DNA from: Cristatella mucedo
Taxonomy: Eukaryota > Bryozoa > Phylactolaemata > Cristatellidae
Assembly (NCBI GenBank): GCA_009760855.2
Contig: WPIO01000019.1
Coordinates: 5,746,501-5,810,500 of the forward strand
Direction: 5' to 3'
Length of the DNA stretch: 64,000 nt
The notes under the pieces are model-generated. The model saw only the letters and a program-made list of their open reading frames with translations, did not search any database and had not been told where the DNA came from. The position numbers and the translations under genes are program-made. Below are positions 11,901 through 24,500 of the stretch, piece by piece (the stretch's first letter is position 1; the number at the start of each line of letters is the position of its first letter).

Positions 11901-14900
11901 ACATGCGCAATGTCAGCGCATGCATGCAAAGGGCAATTCACGCAGACAGCAAATGCTGCGATGAGAGGAGCAGGCAGGTGTTCTTGTTGGGTCTTTCCCA
12001 CTTTGACCCCTCCCCCACTTCACTCTGACCTCCGGGAGCAGATTACAAATTGGCCAGCTGCATTAGCTTGCAGTGGGGAGCTCGACACTTGGATTGCGTA
12101 CTCGAGCTACAATTGTTTTGTTGGCCGAATGTCCAGGGCAGCATCTGTTGGTCTGTGAGCCGGCTCCCTTTTCATAATATTGCAGAATCCCTTTTTGTAT
12201 CATTTCCTCCTTTTCCATTTAAATACCCCTAAGACCAAGTGAACGCTCTTTATGGGCTGTTTTAAACACTTCACACCCTTTGCCAATTGTATTATACTCA
12301 CTGCGAAAACTGTGCAGTTCAATCGAGGCCCTCAGTTGGTACCGCGTTCGCTCGCCTTGCGCAGTGCGTAGCCGCCTCGCCTGATGAGGAACAGCTACTG
12401 TGAAAGACCTTAATAACCTAGCCAATTCCACAAAAGAGAGCCCGAGGCGATTGCGTTCACATGCACGTGCAGCCGCTACGGTTGCTCATCTGAAACCCTG
12501 CTCTGAAACCAAGCGTTGCTGGAGTCCAGCGACCGGAGCCGTGCGACGGGAGACAAGCAGGCAGCCGTCTGCTCGCGGAGAGGCGGGTCCTTAGCCGGCC
12601 ACCGTCGGTGGAGAAAGGCAGACTTGAGACCCTGACTGCGGATACAGCAGTGGCATCAGCTGCTGAGCAGCTGCTGAGCCAGCTGACTTTGGACTTCGGC
12701 ATGCGCAGAAAGGCGAGCGCCACCGAGGCCGACCTTTGCTAGTAAAGACAGCAGCCTGAGCTCAGAGCCGCAGCGCCTGTGCCGCACCTTCTGTGCTTTC
12801 AGCTCAACGGCTCGCTGCAGCTCCATGCGTATGGCGGCGATCTGTCGGTTGGCGTTCTGGCTGACGCCCTCCATCTCGTCGGCGTGGGCTCGCTGCAGGT
12901 CCCTCTTTGCCGCATCGAGGTCGCGAGTGAAGGCCTCCGTCTTCGCTGCAATCTCGGTGGTCCGAGCATCGGCGGCCTCCTTCTGAGCGACTGCCAGTGC
13001 TGCCCTGTGCGCGGCCATCTGGGCCTGCAGGTCCTCGACGTGCTTGGCCTTGAGCGCCCTCGCGAGCTCCTGGAACGCGAGCCGGTGCCGCATCGTGCGC
13101 TCCTTAGCAATTTCCCTTTGAAATCGGGTGGCGCTGAGTGCAGCAAGCACCAGCACGGCGATCGCGATCAGTCGAGTGCACAGACAGACAGCAGCAGCAG
13201 CAGCGCAAGGCAGGCGGCAGCAGCGGTGGCGGCTTGAGCAGCTATAGCTAAAGAGGAAGCAAGAAATGTCGAACACAATGCGCTCGAGGTCAAAATCTGG
13301 CATCGACTTAGTTTCTGCTGCCTCGGAGCAGCCGCCCGGCTGGTGCGGCAGGCAGTTGCAGCATAGGCGGCATCGGTTTCCGTGGCATGCCACGCACCAC
13401 CACGTCAGGTGTTGCGTGGCATGCCACGGAAACCTGACGTGGTGCCCTGCTGCATGTGCCTGCGTCGATAGAAGCGGCAGGGGGGAGCATGAGCTCGAAT
13501 CTCGCTGCTTGCTCACCTTGAGCTCTTGCTCCTGGCGCAGCTGGGCCTGCCTCGCCTGCTCGTCGGAGCCGGCCCTGGCCGCATCCAGCTGCGTGCAGAG
13601 CTCGGCGACGGCGTGCTCGTGCTCGGCGAGCAGCTCGGCGATGCGCCGCTCCAGCTCGGCACGCAGCTCTGCGAGCTGCTTGGCGGCGGCGTGCCGCTGC
13701 TCGCCGAGCGCAGCGTCGAGCTGAGCGGCGCGCGCCTCCAGCTCGGCCGCTCGCGCCTCCAGGCGTCGGCGCAGCGCCTCGGTGCTTCGCTCGCTCGCCT
13801 CGCTCAGCTGTCGCTCTGCAGCCGCCCGCTCGGCGGTGGCTTGGGCGAGCAGATCCTGGCGCAGTCGCTCGCACTCGGCCCTGAAACCAAGGCGGCAGCA
13901 GCGAGATGCAGGTCGGCACTGAAGGCAATGACCAGCTGCAGGCAAGGCTGGGCGTAGCAGGCTTTTTGCATCGTTGCAAGAGTCGTGGCTGGTGTATCTG
14001 CTGGTCAGTGGATAGGAGAGAGCAAAGCGGTGCCATCATGAGGGGATTGGAACGGGAGAGGGAGACAGACAGAGAAGAAAGAGAACAGAGAGAGGTAAAG
14101 ATCAGGAGAGATTGAGAAAAATGAGAGGGGGATCGGGAGAGAAGTGAGAACAGAAAAGGAAAAGAGAGAGAGAGAGAGAGAGGCTTAAGGGACGCTTCAT
14201 GGTGCAGTCGCACGGAAGTGGTGAGCAGCAGACGGGCAGGAGTCCTACAGCCAAGCATCTTGTAGGGCCCACTGTCGCACGAAAGGCTTGCTGCAAAGCT
14301 GTCACGTGGCCCATGTATGTCAAAGCACAGCGGGAGGGCTCCGACACCACTGCTGCAGCACGATGGAGATGGCAGCTCTAGAGATAGAGAAGAGATAAAA
14401 TAACTGAGGTAGGAGCCTTATCTCCTTTGCCCCAGCAATCGCTCGCCCGATCGTCCTCCGTTGTCGCCCCGTTGAGCGAGAGCACGACGCTGGCGCCACT
14501 CACCGCAGCTTGTCGGCCCACTCGGCGTTCAGTTGAGCAGCCTGCTCGCCGAGCCGGCGCCGGACGTCGTCTCGATGCTGCTCCTCCTGCTGTAGGCCAG
14601 CGATCCTGAGCTCCTCATTTTCAGCCTGCAGCGACGTCAATACCTGGCAAGGTGCACACGCTCCCCCACTCATTCTCGTAGCCTCAGTTGCTCTGCACAC
14701 GGTCGCCGCCGACACAGAATCAGTCGTGCGACGCCGGCGTTTTTCTAGCATGCACCGTCGTGTGGAATGGCTCTCAATCTCCGAGTACGCTATTCTGGCG
14801 TGACTCGGATACTAGTAGTACTACTGAAAGCAGGGACGAACTGGTTCTGGAACTAATTAGCTAAGCGTTTCGACTGTAGCAAACGCCTGGAAATTGGTTT

Positions 14901-15476
14901 GCTTGCTCTTGCAGATACTGATGGTATCCGGCATTCATCGAAATCTATGTCAATGCAGCTTTCTCTCTCTCTCTCTCCACTCTCTTTTTTTTTGCTGTCT
15001 CCCCTCTATTGCTCTCTTCCTCTCATTTCACAAGTAAAAGTTCGTAAGTAATTCACAGAATGCATAGCCCACACTGGCTCAATACTTATCGGCCCCTGGG
15101 TGGGTCTTCGCCCCCTCCCCAGGAGGTCCCAGCTGCTCGCTCTTCACGACCCAAGTCACCGGTTCGAGTCCCGTAGATGGGCAATCCATTTATTGCCCAT
15201 CTCAAGCGGTGCTTATAACCATTAAGGCTCTTCTGCCGCTAAATAAATGAGGCTGTTGAATCAGCCTATTGGCATATATCAGCATGTTATATATCATGTA
15301 TATATCAGCATGTAAGCCCTCCTCCTCCTCCCTAACTCGGCCTTTCACGTTCTCTCTGCCTGCTGCATGTCTCTCACTTTCACGTGTGGGCAACCAGTGT
15401 TGACATTGCATGAGTTTGTTTGCGGTCTGCAAACAAAAACGGAAGGTCCTCGAGATGTTACTGAGCAGATCATCGG

Positions 15477-15511
<35 letters not shown>

Positions 15512-18500
15512 GAGCGGTGACACTGTGGCAATGTTCGATGCTGCATTGCTCAAAACTGCTTTTAGCACCAACGAAAGCCAAACTTGGGTCCCACTTTGGT
15601 GCCACTCAAGTGCTACCTGAGTAGCATCCAGGTCCATCCCATGCTAGCAAAAGTATGCCTGGGCTCGGCTTGCTCGGCCATCAGCCCTGCAAAGTCTGCT
15701 CTGCCTTTCTTGGAGGCTCCGTGCTAGCCAGAAATGGGCACCTGCAGCACCAGTCATTCCTCTTACCTGCAGCCTAGCAGCGAGTGTCTCTGCTGCTGCC
15801 AGTGCAGCACTGGTGCTCTTCAGTTGGTCTTCGGCAGCCAATGCCCTCTGGTGCGCCTTTGCCAGCTCTGCAGATTTAAGATCGAGCCCAGAGGTTGCCG
15901 ACAGCACGGCCTCGGTCAGTCGCTGGACCTGGAAGCACAAGAGCTGTTGCGGCTCTCAGCCTTGCTAATGCCGCCGCGACCCTTTAATACAGCTCCTCAT
16001 GTTGTGGCGACCACCAACCATAAAATTATTATCGTTGCTGCTTCATAATGGAACTCTATATGCAGGATATATTTTCATTGTTACAAATTGAACACAATTA
16101 AAGCATAGTGATTAATCACAAAAACAATAGCGGCTCCTAAGACGGAAATGCGTGTTTTCCGATGATCTTGGGCGACCCCTGTGAAAGGGTCGTTTGCACC
16201 CCAAAGGGGTCGGGACCCACAGGTTGAGAGCTGCTGCACAAGGGGATGGCATGTCTGCAACTGCAACCCGCCAGTCGGCCTTGGGGCGGCGGCGCCTAAA
16301 TGTTCTCCAGTTTGCTTCTTCGACTCTCCTATGCCTGCAGCCCTCCTGCGACTGCTTTGGTCAGGATGACAAAGCATGGGCATCAGGATTCAAATGTCAC
16401 AGAGAGAAGCCATCTGCAGTCCAAATCCTTGCCCGGCCACGTGTCTGCGAGCTGACGGTGCAGCTCGCAGACACACATGTGCAGCACACACAGCCTTATT
16501 AGCCCCGAGGGCAGCAGTAAATCAGAAGCAGTTCAAGTGCAGCTGTCTATGTCTAGAACGATCGGTTCAATGTTTGGGTACCCGAGATATCAAAAAGTAG
16601 ACATCAAAGGTAGGGGGTGGGAAATGATGCTGAGATTCAGTTGAATCAAAGCGAATGTGCAGCACAAGGACGAGTATGGCTAGCGGCTGCATGAATGAAA
16701 CAGAAAGCCGCTGCCGCCACCAAATTGCCACACGACTCGAGTTGAAACAGCTCTAGCTTGGCGTGCATAGTCAAAAGATTGCCGCGAGTTTGAATCTAAG
16801 TGGTGTGGTAGGTGGCGAGGTGACATGTCACCGGACGTGGCCCAAGCTCACCTCGGCTTCGGCGTGCACCAATTTGCTCCTCAGGTTTGCTGAGCCCGAC
16901 TCCAGATCCATAGCCAGCAGTGCGGTCTCTGCTTTGTGCTTTTCAAGCAGTTCATGCACCCGTTGTTTCCAAGTCTGCAAGTGTACCAGTGGATGAGACA
17001 AGAGCAGTTTGATCTAGCAGCTTGACCGAATGAGTGCACTGGAGCAGCATGGAGGGTACACTCTCAGCTACGGTGCAGGAAACTCGCGAGGACAAGCATT
17101 TCTGGACTACGATTGCTCAAAAGAAACTCGAAATCGGCACACGGTGACGTGTGGCATGGCCTCATCGCCTGAGCACGAAATCGCGGATGTTGCTTTGCCT
17201 TTTTTGCAAAGCGTTCGTGACGTTTACGTTACAAGTTCAGAATGCAGGGATTGCTTCGCACGAACTGCCCAGGATCAAGCTGCAAAAGTAGCCATTGCTC
17301 GCTGACTTCTCAACCATTATAATTCAGGAACGCTCAGCTCTAACTGACTTTTGACCCAACTCCGCTTTGCTCTGCATCCAATTCACTTTATTCCCTTGCA
17401 GCTTTCTTTATTCCTATCCTGTATTCCCTTGTCGAAGACGTTCTCAAGTGGATGGCTACTAACTTCCTGAAGCTTAACACCTGCCAGACCAGCCTAATAG
17501 TTATGAGAAAGCCTACTGTCACCATCGAGCTGGAGGACCTCACCTTCAAAATTGGTTAATGTAGCATCACTCCATTGACGTCTGTTCGTAGTCTGGGCAT
17601 GCTCATCGTTTGATGAGCAGCACATTGCCTCTACAGTCAAGTCAACCTGTTTTCAGCTGTGGAACATGGCCAAATCAGGGCGTGCTTAGCCAGGTGTACG
17701 ACACGCAAATTAGTTTAAGCGTTTGTGAAATCGCGTCTAGATTACTGCGATTCCTTTTATTCTGGACTCCTAGATTGTGCCCCTAATCGTCTGCAACTGA
17801 TTCAAAACTTAGCAGGTTGTCTGACCTGTCTTCACTGGAGTTTCTGCCACATCACACCACTTCTGCCTGAGCTTCAACAGCTCTAAATCAAGCATCGAAT
17901 CTACTGCAAGATCCTCTCTCTGCCTGGCTTACAAGACGCTTCACTCGATTGCAACAGCCTAACTGCATGTGAGCCATGATGGCTCACTAGGTAAGGTGAT
18001 TGCTTTTCTCGACCTCAGCCCCGAGGTCATAGTTTCGAATCCTGTGGTGGGCAGTCCTTTATCGCCGCTGCAAGTGGTGGTGATAGCCGTAAAGGCTCTT
18101 CTGTCGCTATACAAAAGAGGCTGTTAAATCAGCTTTTCTTTTTTTAACTATCCAACATCCTTGCTCCTTTAGAGTGCTCCTATACCTGTGCCTGCACTCG
18201 CCTATCAGTCGTCTTCCCAGTCCGTGCACTAGATTGAAATCGATCCTTCAGCTCGTATGCAACGAAAGTGTGGGACTCACTTTCAGCTATGGTAACTACT
18301 TGCAATGACCATGCATCACTTAAGCCTCAGCTAAAGACGCATTTGCTCCAATCAGCGTTCCCTTCACCTCAGTAAGCTTGTCTTTTTTCTATTCCGGTGT
18401 GGTTTGCATGCAGACCCATGCATGATTCAATGCTGTTATTAACTAGGGTAAGCACAACTCTTAGGGTAACTAGGGTAAGCACAACTCACTCGCGATTGCG

Positions 18501-21500
18501 TTTAGACATACCTGTATGTCTAAACGTGATAGGCACGAGTGTACAGCACCATCCATAACCTACGACTCAATGACACATGACATTAAAGTTGTGCCATTTC
18601 TGCTCATGCTGCAATTTGTAAAGTGCCTGGATAAATGTTTGGTTCTTTGAGCATGCCATACAGAGGACTTGTTATTATTACTATCATTGCACTTCAAAAA
18701 GTAGCACTCTATTAAAATGGCCAACCTTTGTGCAACAAGCAACATGTTACAAGAATAGCAATGTGGTTGCCTTAATGCCACTTAATCTAACCGCTGCTAT
18801 CAACACTATCGACCAATCAGTTTCTGCACGGGCATTTTCATGAGTCTCGACGTTTCGAGTAGCATGCTTAATTAAGGGTTTCAGACATAATGCCGATCTG
18901 ATGAAAGGATAGGTAACTCGCCTGACAGTCTGCTGCCGACAGCACTCCTGCAGCAGTCCCCCACAGCTCTGCTATCGATCCCCCTTTTTGTATTTACAGT
19001 GCATCTTTAGGTCTGGCCATTCAGTAAGGCAACGTCGAATGGCACTTGTGTCCTAATGATAACAAACTCTACTGCCTGCTAGTCTGCTTAGGCAATGGCC
19101 ACCTAAACGTACCATTTTCTCCTGCTTCGTTGAAGAGACCCTAATACAGCAGCTAAATAAGAAAATAGTATGCAAACAGGTACGGACGGACATACAGAGC
19201 TGAGTCAACAGTCGGTATCTAGAAATATATGTGCATTCATAAAATCACACACTGAATTAGCAAAGCTCGCCAGAAGAGGCTGGAGGGAAGCAGCAAAGCA
19301 GAGCCGTCGCCGAGTCACCTTTTCCAGCTGATCCAGCTCTGCAGTCGCCCTAACTCGAGCCTCTTCGGCCTCCGCCTTCAGTCGAGCAACTTCAGCTAGC
19401 AGTTGCTCTTGCAGGATGCGATGCCGCTCCATCTCTCGCTCGGCGTTTGCCTGGACTTGGGCAAGCTCAGCACTATGCTGCTTGTGTAATGCCGTCACCT
19501 CTGAGCGTGCACCCTCTACCATCTGCGAAAATTGGAAGCCCAGTTACATAAAGTCAGCATGTGAATCAATACAGCGATATCAAGTCGAGCGTCAGCGTGA
19601 AAATCTAATGTAGTCGATACACTGTATCCACTAGTGTGGGAGGTGAGAGAGATCAGCTAGTAGGAGCCACCCACTGGTGGCATGGATCAACAGTATTCCA
19701 GAATTCAGGACGAACAAAAGTAAATACTTTTGCACAAAACGTATTCCAAAAACTCACAAATCTCAAGTGTCTCAGTCTGTCTCTCTTGCTTGCTCTCTGT
19801 CTCTCACGTCTTTCTCTGTCTGCCATTCATACAGCCTTCCATCCCTTGGCTGTCTTTCTTTATTTCTCTGTCTCCCTGCCTGTATCAACGTCCTAGTCGG
19901 TCTCTGTTTTGTCTATATATCTGACTCGCCCAATTCCTCTCTGTCCCTCTCAGCCTCCACTCCTCCCTCTTTAGATCACTCACTCACTTATTTTCTCTCT
20001 CCCGGTCTCAGCATGCTAACGGACTTAGAATATCGGCCGATCAGCGAAGGTATTAAGGGTATATGTTGAGGAAATACTGAGAAGATTGTACCAACAATCG
20101 AATAACTGTTTAGGTAACCTTTTATAACACAGTCACGCTTGAAATGGGATCTAATTTTATACAATTTCCACATAAAATGAAAGCCTTAAAATTATACAAA
20201 ACTAATCTTAACCGGAAGTAAACTGGAAGCAAAGCATCCAAAAGCAAAACATTTACCGATCTCTGCATCATATACAAATTGTGACCCAACTTGCTGAATC
20301 GTGGTACCTCGAAGTACCTGTTTGCAGGCTGTTGAGATACGGGCTTGTGACGTTTAGACAGCTTCGTTTACTACAGTGTAGCTTTGTCCCTTGTAAATTC
20401 CATAACTTGACTCAACCAATATTAGAAGAATCAACATGAAATTTTAAATGTCAGTTCGGTTCTCTTTTACACCACCGCAGAATTTCATTCCTGATTTCGG
20501 CTCGATAGGTTTTGCTATACATGTCATCGTACCTGTGCGTCCTTGAATTTTATGATATGCAATTGCGGGCATATATAGCAAAAGTTATCTAACCGAAATC
20601 ACAGATTAATTCTTGCAGAGGTGCGCAAGCAGAGCTGAACTCACGTTTCCAATTTCACGTTGGTCCATCGAGTATTGCCAAATTATGGAATTTACAAGGC
20701 ACAAAGCTACACTGTAAATGAAGCTACCTGCTACTAAAAGTCACAAGCACGTACCTCATCAAGCTGCAAACATGTACCTCGATGTACCAAGGTTCAACAA
20801 CTAAGAAAACTAGTGGTGTATGATTCAGAGATCGGTAAATTTTTTGTTTGTAGATAAGTTGCTTTTGGTCAACTTCCGGTTTAGGCGAGGTTTCCCTGAT
20901 CGCTTTTTAATGTTTTCATATCGCTTGGAAATCTTCAAAACTCCCTATCCCATTTCCAACATGTTTGTGTTTTAAAAGGTATCAGCAAAAGCTATTCGCT
21001 TGTTGGTGCAATCTTCTTAGTGTTTTCTTGACATTTACCCTTAAACTACTTTAACGGTTAATAAATAGCGCTGAGGCCAATCAACAGAAAAGCATCAGCA
21101 AAACAATAAAGGCAAGTTTACATTTAGGAAAAGTATAATACAAAAATTACCTACAGCAAATACTTAAGTACAAGAAGTATTGCTTCGGTATGTTGCTAAG
21201 AAGTTCCAATCGGAAGTTTGAGCTAACCATTTGACATATACCTGGGTTTCGTCCAACAGGTTGGTCATATGATTCATATCGGTGGCCATCTTCTGGAGCT
21301 CATGATCACAAATTATGTCAGTCCTACTGACCTTGCTGTGCGCTTGCGGACCATTTCGTATCATTGCACAATCTCGTTTACTTTTCCTGTTCCGTCTTAT
21401 GTGCAGGTTAGTATTGAGTTTTTCCAGCGACGCAACTTAAAAATGCATCGATGCTGAGAAATTTTTGGAATCTGTTTGTGAAGCAGATCTTCTTGATCTG

Positions 21501-24500
21501 CCCAGGTTCCGCCGACAGCTTCGATATCCTCATTGAAATAGTAAGCTTAAAAATTAAGAGTGTTCCCAACGAGAACGCTGTCCACGTACAGAGTCGACGA
21601 GATTCCTTTCAATTTACAAAAACCTTCAAACGATGCACCGTGTAAATCGCAGGCTTTAAGGCCGCTTTTGGAAGCCTGGGTCTGGCGACTAGCTATCTAG
21701 ACTAGACGATCTAGCCAGTTTCAAGGCTTTTTCCAGGGAGCTTGGAAAATCCAGGGCTTCTTTTTTTCACTCAAAAACTGAACTGTCAGTCAGACCCCCC
21801 TAACAATATTCTTAAGATTGAATGATTCGCTTGCCAGCTCTTGACAGGTCTCACTCCCTGGATACTTACGGTTCAGCCAATGAGTTTACCACCTTCTTGA
21901 AAAAGCTGGACACATTCGTGCCTGCATAAAGACACCTCCTTCTAAAGCAAGCATTAGTCGCAACATGTGACCTTAATAAATTTTCCGAGGTATATGTATA
22001 CGAAGTGCCTAAATTAATAAGGTCGAGTAAGAAAAAACTCGTCTCCTGAAGACTATGTACCATCCACTCTGTGGCCTCCATTGGCAGAGAAACCAGATGT
22101 CCAGCCATAACTGTCAGATGGTGAATACTTCTCTGGATAACGACGGGTTTGTTCTAGTGTCTTTCGAATCGGCCATTCTTCGACCGCTACTTAAAACACT
22201 ACTTAAACGCTACTTAAGCAGCCTTGATTGGAATAAAAGGCTCTAGCAAAATATCGCCCAGTCTCCCGTCTACTTTTCTGTCCAAGATTTTCAAAGAGAT
22301 CGTCAGTAAGTAGCTTGTACAACACATTGAGTAGACTGCATTGTCAGATAGTTTTCAATCACAATTCAAGTGATAGCACCACACTAAAGCTCTCCTCCGT
22401 GTGACCAACACCATCCTCAGCAGTAACGATGACAGCAATGTTACCTTCATTCTTTGGCTCCAGCATACACCAGGCTAAGCATCGTACCACCTGTTTTCGG
22501 AATCTAATTGTTTACCTAAACCTCATATGAACCTCAAATCATCATTATTATAATTATTACCGACAAGGCCCTGCTTGATCTACCAGCTGCGTTCGACACT
22601 ATTGATCACAAATTTCTACTTGAACGATCGATAACAACAATCGCTCTTGGTAGAAGCGGAACTAGTATGGTTCAAATCGTACTGGTCCGATCTTTTGAAT
22701 CCGTGTTGTGTGGTGGTCAAGTCTCATCCAGCAGGCAATTCACATGGGGAGTTCCGCAAGGATCCATTCTCGGTTCTATGCTATTCTTCATGTATACCGA
22801 GTCTCTGAGAAAAGCAATTCGGGCCTACGGAGTTGGTTATCACTTCTATGCCGACGATATCCAGCTATTTGTCGTCTGAACCCTCGGAATCTGCTGCAGC
22901 GAACTGATAAACTGAATGCTTGCCTTGTAGACATCCTATCCTGTATATTGATCAATTTCCTTAAACTAAACGGCGATACAACCGAACTCGTAGGGCACCC
23001 GAAGCGTGCAGTTGGACTAAGAGACTTTGCTCCTCTAACTGATGATACTGTTGTGCAACCGTCACCGTGTGCTTGGAATTTGGGCGTCCTCTGTGATAAC
23101 TGCTTACATTTTGAAATATCACGAAGAAGATCTCTGTCGCGCCATTACTTTCAATCCCTGTCCAAGATTAGGTATCGTCAAAAACGGTGGCTGGCTAAAA
23201 ACTCCAACTAGCTCTTTGGTTCAGTCCAGGCTGGACTTCCGTTTTGGCTGGGCTGCCGACAAAATCCATTAGGGGTCTGCAGCTGGTGATGAATACGGCA
23301 GCAAGGTAAGTCAAGAAATCACGGGGGTACCGTACAACGATGTGTCACCTTTGCTGAAGGGGCGGAAATTACTCCGGTTGATAGGCGGATGTAGAGCAAA
23401 ATTTCTTCAACTCACAAGGCTCGGCCATGGCTTGACCCCGTCATACCTAGCTAGGTACAGCTACACTAGATTTAGCCTCTTCATGCCCTCAGTTCCTATA
23501 CAGAAAATAAATTAGCTGCTCCATTATCACGCTAAAAAACCCTAGGCAAAGTCTTTAAGCTTTTGGTCTGCAGGTTCTTGACTGCGGTCATTGACTGCAT
23601 TGACTTCCACAATTTTTAAGCGACGAAATCTACTCTCCTGCTGCCTCTCATTTCCAGCCGTCCTGAGCCGATACGTCCATTGCTACTAACTTGCTCGACT
23701 TCCGTCCTGACTAAGCTATGCTTCTTACTTTCTCTTTGCTTCGTGAGATAATAATGCTTTAATAATATAATTCATTTATATAACGCCTTAAGAGATCTTA
23801 ATCTCTATTCAGGCGCTTCACATATGCCACAGGGCTCGAGCCCGCGACCTCAGCCAAATCTTGGTCGGGGCGAGCACCTTAACCACTGGCCAAACCAGAG
23901 ATTAAGTCTGTTGGCTACAGCATGCGTACCGAAAGCCACCTAGGCTTTGAGCGAACTATAGAAAGCTCTCTCAATACCTACTTAGTCTTTGTGGCTTTGT
24001 GGAGTTATAGGCGGAGATACATTCCATTGCAATATATGTGTGCAGTTGAATGGTTGTCGGTCCTCTGGTCAAGCCCTTCGGGTATAAGGTACTTCGGGGT
24101 TCGGTCTCAGGCCCGCTTCTTTTCGCTATCAGTACTCTACCTCCAGCCGATGTCATGGCCAAATACAAACTCTCCTTTAATTTCTATTTCGATGACACCT
24201 ATCGTTGGACTCTTCTAAGCTTGCCCTGCATCCGACGCACGTATTCTGCTTGCAGCCTGCATCGTCGATGTCGTTCCCGATGGCCACTAAATCCCCGAAG
24301 CTTTACGACAATGAAACTAATCTAATAGTTATAGGACAACCTGTGTCTCCCTCAAGTGCACGACTTCAACCTTAAGATTAATTCATCTAGCATCACTCCG
24401 GTGACGTCAACTCGTAATCTGGGCACGTTACTCTAAAAAGAATGTGCCATTAGATGGGCACATTGCCTCCACTATCAAGTCGGCCTATTTTGAGGTGAGA

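Larger units (their letters stand above)
8412..12787 (-). other. FAM184 intron 11
   Basis: This 4.4-kb intron contains a SINE1 copy (9565-9690) and a LINE-B copy (10290-11500), both antisense to the gene. I see no gene signal in 8412-9560 or 11500-12787. The rest appears unique. Confidence 0.65.
14644..15766 (-). other. FAM184 intron 8
   Basis: The intron holds a short CT tract (14965-14986), a SINE1 copy (15125-15275), and a poly-G plus (GGA)n tract (15475-15514). No gene signal. Confidence 0.6.
17330..18690 (+). mobile_element. LINE-B copy interrupted by SINE1
   Basis: Fragments such as DVLKWMATNFLKLN, F-V-K-SRLDYCDSF and PNRLQLIQNLAG come from the RT C-terminal region. The 3'UTR resumes after the SINE with a pattern shared with 24.9-25.3 kb. 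The tail TAAAGTGCCTGGATAAATG...TTGAGCATG is a decayed LINE-B hairpin. Many stops; antisense to FAM184. Confidence 0.8.
16975..19318 (-). other. FAM184 intron 6
   Basis: Mostly a LINE-B copy (17330-18690) carrying a SINE1 insertion. The flanks 16975-17330 and 18690-19318 show no recognisable feature. Confidence 0.65.

Noticed and set aside
12779-13237. + strand frames opposite FAM184 exons 10 and 11
   Set aside because: Antisense shadows of a high-GC exon.
13308-14258. 316-codon - frame covering FAM184 exon 10
   Set aside because: It is a shifted frame of the GC-rich exon. The family match and splice phases fix a different frame.
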